Assembly (NCBI GenBank): GCA_029260155.1
Contig: JAJDDU010000475.1
Location: 1-8,107, forward strand
Direction: 5' to 3'
DNA: 8,107 bases
DNA from: Phycisphaerae bacterium
GTDB taxonomy: Bacteria > Planctomycetota > Phycisphaerae > UBA1845
Under the pieces are notes generated by a model. That model was given only the letters and a program-made list of their open reading frames with translations, was not told where the DNA came from and did not search any database. The position numbers and the translations under genes are program-made. Numbering within the stretch: the first letter of the stretch is position 1; the number at the start of each line of letters is the position of its first letter. Shown in pieces: positions 6,587 to 8,107 of the stretch.

Positions 6587-7989
6587 TGCTCAACGCATTT
6601 GACGCCGACGTCATGCAGGATGTCCGCCGTTGCCTCAACCGCCAACTCGTATGCAACGCGCTGGGCAAGGCCATCCAGTGGCCCGCCGGCGTCCGACCCA
6701 CAGCCGTCCGCGTTCACCGCTTCACCCCCCGACCTGGTGGCAACTTCGACTTCGAATATAACATCTCCCTCAGCGGAACCAACGCAGGCGGCACGAAGCT
6801 GTTCGCACGCTGCCCGACGTTTCCCGAAACGGTTGATACGCTTTGCAAGCCCGCAGAAGTTACGCCCCAAGGCGCGAGAAACGTCCTCGTCAACATCGCA
6901 GAACTCAACGCAACCGTTCACTCGATGGACCGTGACCCTGCGTTTGCCCAATTCCCCCTGTGCGCCGACGGCGCGGAGATGGCCGACAGAATCGCAAGGC
7001 TGTACTCCAAGAAGGACGGCAACGAACATACTGCGGGTCCGGGCCTGACATGCAAACCAGTCTCCTTCAGGCGCGGCCGGCGCTTCGTCATGCGATACCG
7101 CGAGTCCGGGGAGACCCCGTCGCCGCGCGCGTGGGCCGGAAAGTGCTACGCCGACGACCGCGGAAAAAAACAAAGCAAGAAACACCGCCGCATCGCCAAG
7201 CACCTCGCTTCCCTCGACGGCCAATCCGTGCGCGCAGCCCGCTTGGTAGGGTACGATCCCGAGCTCAAGATGGTCATCACCGAGTGGGACGCCCGCGAAG
7301 TATCATCCGATACGCTCGCCCCCAACACAACGCTCGCCAGACGCATGGCCGAGGTGCTCGCAGCCATTCAGTCCGTTCCGGTCGACGACCTACGCGCGGT
7401 CCGACCTGAGCGATACTGGAACACCGCCCTCAACTGGTATCATTGTATCGATGCACTCTGCCCCCAACTTAGTAGCCAAGCGAACGCGATGCTCATGCAG
7501 CTGGACTACGCCCGCCGATTCTCAGCGCCGCCGCGCCCTGTCGTCGTGCACGGCGACTTTTACGAATCGCAAATCCTCGTTCAGCGCCCAGGGGTGGAAT
7601 CCTGCGACGCCACCCCCTCCCCCACGACCCTCCTAGATCTCGACACCCTCGCTGCCGGCGATCCCTGCATTGACCTCGGCAACGCCCTCGCCCATCAACT
7701 GCTCTGGTGCTTGGAACACAAGCAAGATGTTGCTCAGTTCACACTACTCGCACGCGAGTTGCTGGAGACCTACGAAACGCTCACATCGCCGGTCGACGAA
7801 GGTGCGTTGGTCTACTACTGGGCGGCCACCCTGTTCCGCGCTGGAGCAATCCACGCGTTCCGCGACCGCACGTCCCCGTATGTGCAAGCGCTCTGGTCTA
7901 TGGTAGAACCAGTGCTGCGACGCGGCAAAGACGTGATCGCCGCCGACCGCCCCAACCCAATCGCGGACCGGCCTGCCGGGCGAACGTAA
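6586..7989 (+). CDS. APH/maltokinase-like phosphotransferase, second copy
   Basis: This is a 467-residue paralogue-like partner of the preceding gene. The C-terminal lobe has HGDFYESQ (H322-Q329, D324 catalytic, Gln again in place of Asn) and LLDLDTLAAGDPCID (D351, D353, G358-D359). After that comes a helical segment with YxAAxLxxAGAxHAFRD that matches the same place in its neighbour. The kinase N-lobe is clearer here: a strand with FRRGRRFVMRY (161-171) followed by WAGKCY with K186 as the likely ATP-binding Lys. The first 155 residues form an extra region with its own PRPG-containing strand element (43-58). Together these suggest an active soluble kinase. The family phosphorylates hydroxyls of aminoglycosides, choline, homoserine, maltose and other small molecules. 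In an operon of glycosyltransferases and an exporter, a sugar or glycan precursor is the more natural substrate than an antibiotic. Its TAA stop is 11 bases before the next start. Confidence 0.82.
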   Translation: MLNAFDADVMQDVRRCLNRQLVCNALGKAIQWPAGVRPTAVRVHRFTPRPGGNFDFEYNISLSGTNAGGTKLFARCPTFPETVDTLCKPAEVTPQGARNVLVNIAELNATVHSMDRDPAFAQFPLCADGAEMADRIARLYSKKDGNEHTAGPGLTCKPVSFRRGRRFVMRYRESGETPSPRAWAGKCYADDRGKKQSKKHRRIAKHLASLDGQSVRAARLVGYDPELKMVITEWDAREVSSDTLAPNTTLARRMAEVLAAIQSVPVDDLRAVRPERYWNTALNWYHCIDALCPQLSSQANAMLMQLDYARRFSAPPRPVVVHGDFYESQILVQRPGVESCDATPSPTTLLDLDTLAAGDPCIDLGNALAHQLLWCLEHKQDVAQFTLLARELLETYETLTSPVDEGALVYYWAATLFRAGAIHAFRDRTSPYVQALWSMVEPVLRRGKDVIAADRPNPIADRPAGRT

Positions 7990-7992
7990 GGA
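7988..7992 (+). promoter_or_regulatory. Ribosome binding site for the last, partial gene
   Basis: AAGGA overlaps the stop codon of the second kinase gene and lies 8 bases before ATG 8001. The in-frame ATG at 7995 is only 2 bases away from it and is therefore the poorer start. Confidence 0.65.
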
Positions 7993-8000
7993 CTATGCCC

Positions 8001-8107
8001 ATGACACGCGACAACATATTCAACAGCTTCACCGCCGCAATCCTCGTCGTGGCAGCGGCCATCGCTTTCTCCGTCTACAGAACCGTCGACTTCGGTGAGG
8101 ACAACCC
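8001..8107 (+). CDS. N-terminus of a membrane-anchored or secreted protein (3' partial)
   Basis: The first 35 codons of a gene cut by the right edge of the window. A short polar start (MTRDNIFNS) is followed by a hydrophobic stretch, FTAAILVVAAAIAFSVY (about residues 10-26), and then a polar, acidic segment (RTVDFGEDN). This is a single N-terminal membrane anchor or an uncleaved signal sequence. No lipobox cysteine is visible. The good ribosome binding site and the 11-base gap from the second kinase gene place it in the same operon, so its product probably acts at or outside the inner membrane on whatever the exporter delivers. The family cannot be recognised from 35 residues. Confidence 0.7.
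   Translation, partial: MTRDNIFNSFTAAILVVAAAIAFSVYRTVDFGEDN

Noticed and set aside
5204..7989. Antibiotic (aminoglycoside) resistance role for the two kinases
   Set aside because: They share the superfamily fold motifs only. They are far longer than resistance enzymes, carry Gln in place of the catalytic-loop Asn, and sit in a glycan operon.
1..8107. CRISPR arrays, tRNA or rRNA genes, insertion sequences, strong terminator hairpins
   Set aside because: The window is filled by coding sequence; no direct-repeat array, transposase, RNA gene signature or GC stem followed by a T run was seen.

Overview
The window is a dense, one-directional block of the + strand from a GC-rich bacterium. All seven genes point the same way and leave almost no non-coding DNA: five of the six junctions overlap and the sixth is an 11-bp gap. 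This is the layout of one operon. I cannot fix the taxon. The base composition and protein style would suit a planctomycete or a proteobacterium, and nothing here is diagnostic.

Layout: (1) 1-781, the C-terminal part of a MurG/GT28-like glycosyltransferase of the COG4671 type, cut by the left edge. (2) 759-1988, a GT-B fold family 4 glycosyltransferase with an internal TTG start. (3) 1988-3349, a second GT4 enzyme of the WcaL/AmsK-like exopolysaccharide type. (4) 3346-5235, a complete half-size ABC exporter (six membrane segments plus one nucleotide-binding domain). (5) 5204-6586 and (6) 6586-7989, two tandem, strongly diverged small-molecule kinases of the APH/maltokinase-like superfamily. 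(7) 8001-end, the start of a membrane-anchored or secreted protein, cut by the right edge.

Taken together, three glycosyltransferases, one lipid/glycan-type ABC exporter and two probable sugar or small-molecule kinases look like a module that builds a glycoconjugate in the cytoplasm or on the inner leaflet, phosphorylates a sugar or head group, and moves the product across the inner membrane. The chemical product cannot be read from the sequence. The pair of kinases inside a glycan-export operon is the least explained part. Both have a long N-terminal region with a possible duplicated strand element, both have Gln in place of the usual metal-binding Asn, and one may lack the ATP-binding Lys.

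No RNA genes, CRISPR arrays, insertion sequences or convincing terminators were seen. There is no gene-free stretch above 300 bases. The operon promoter must lie upstream of the window.
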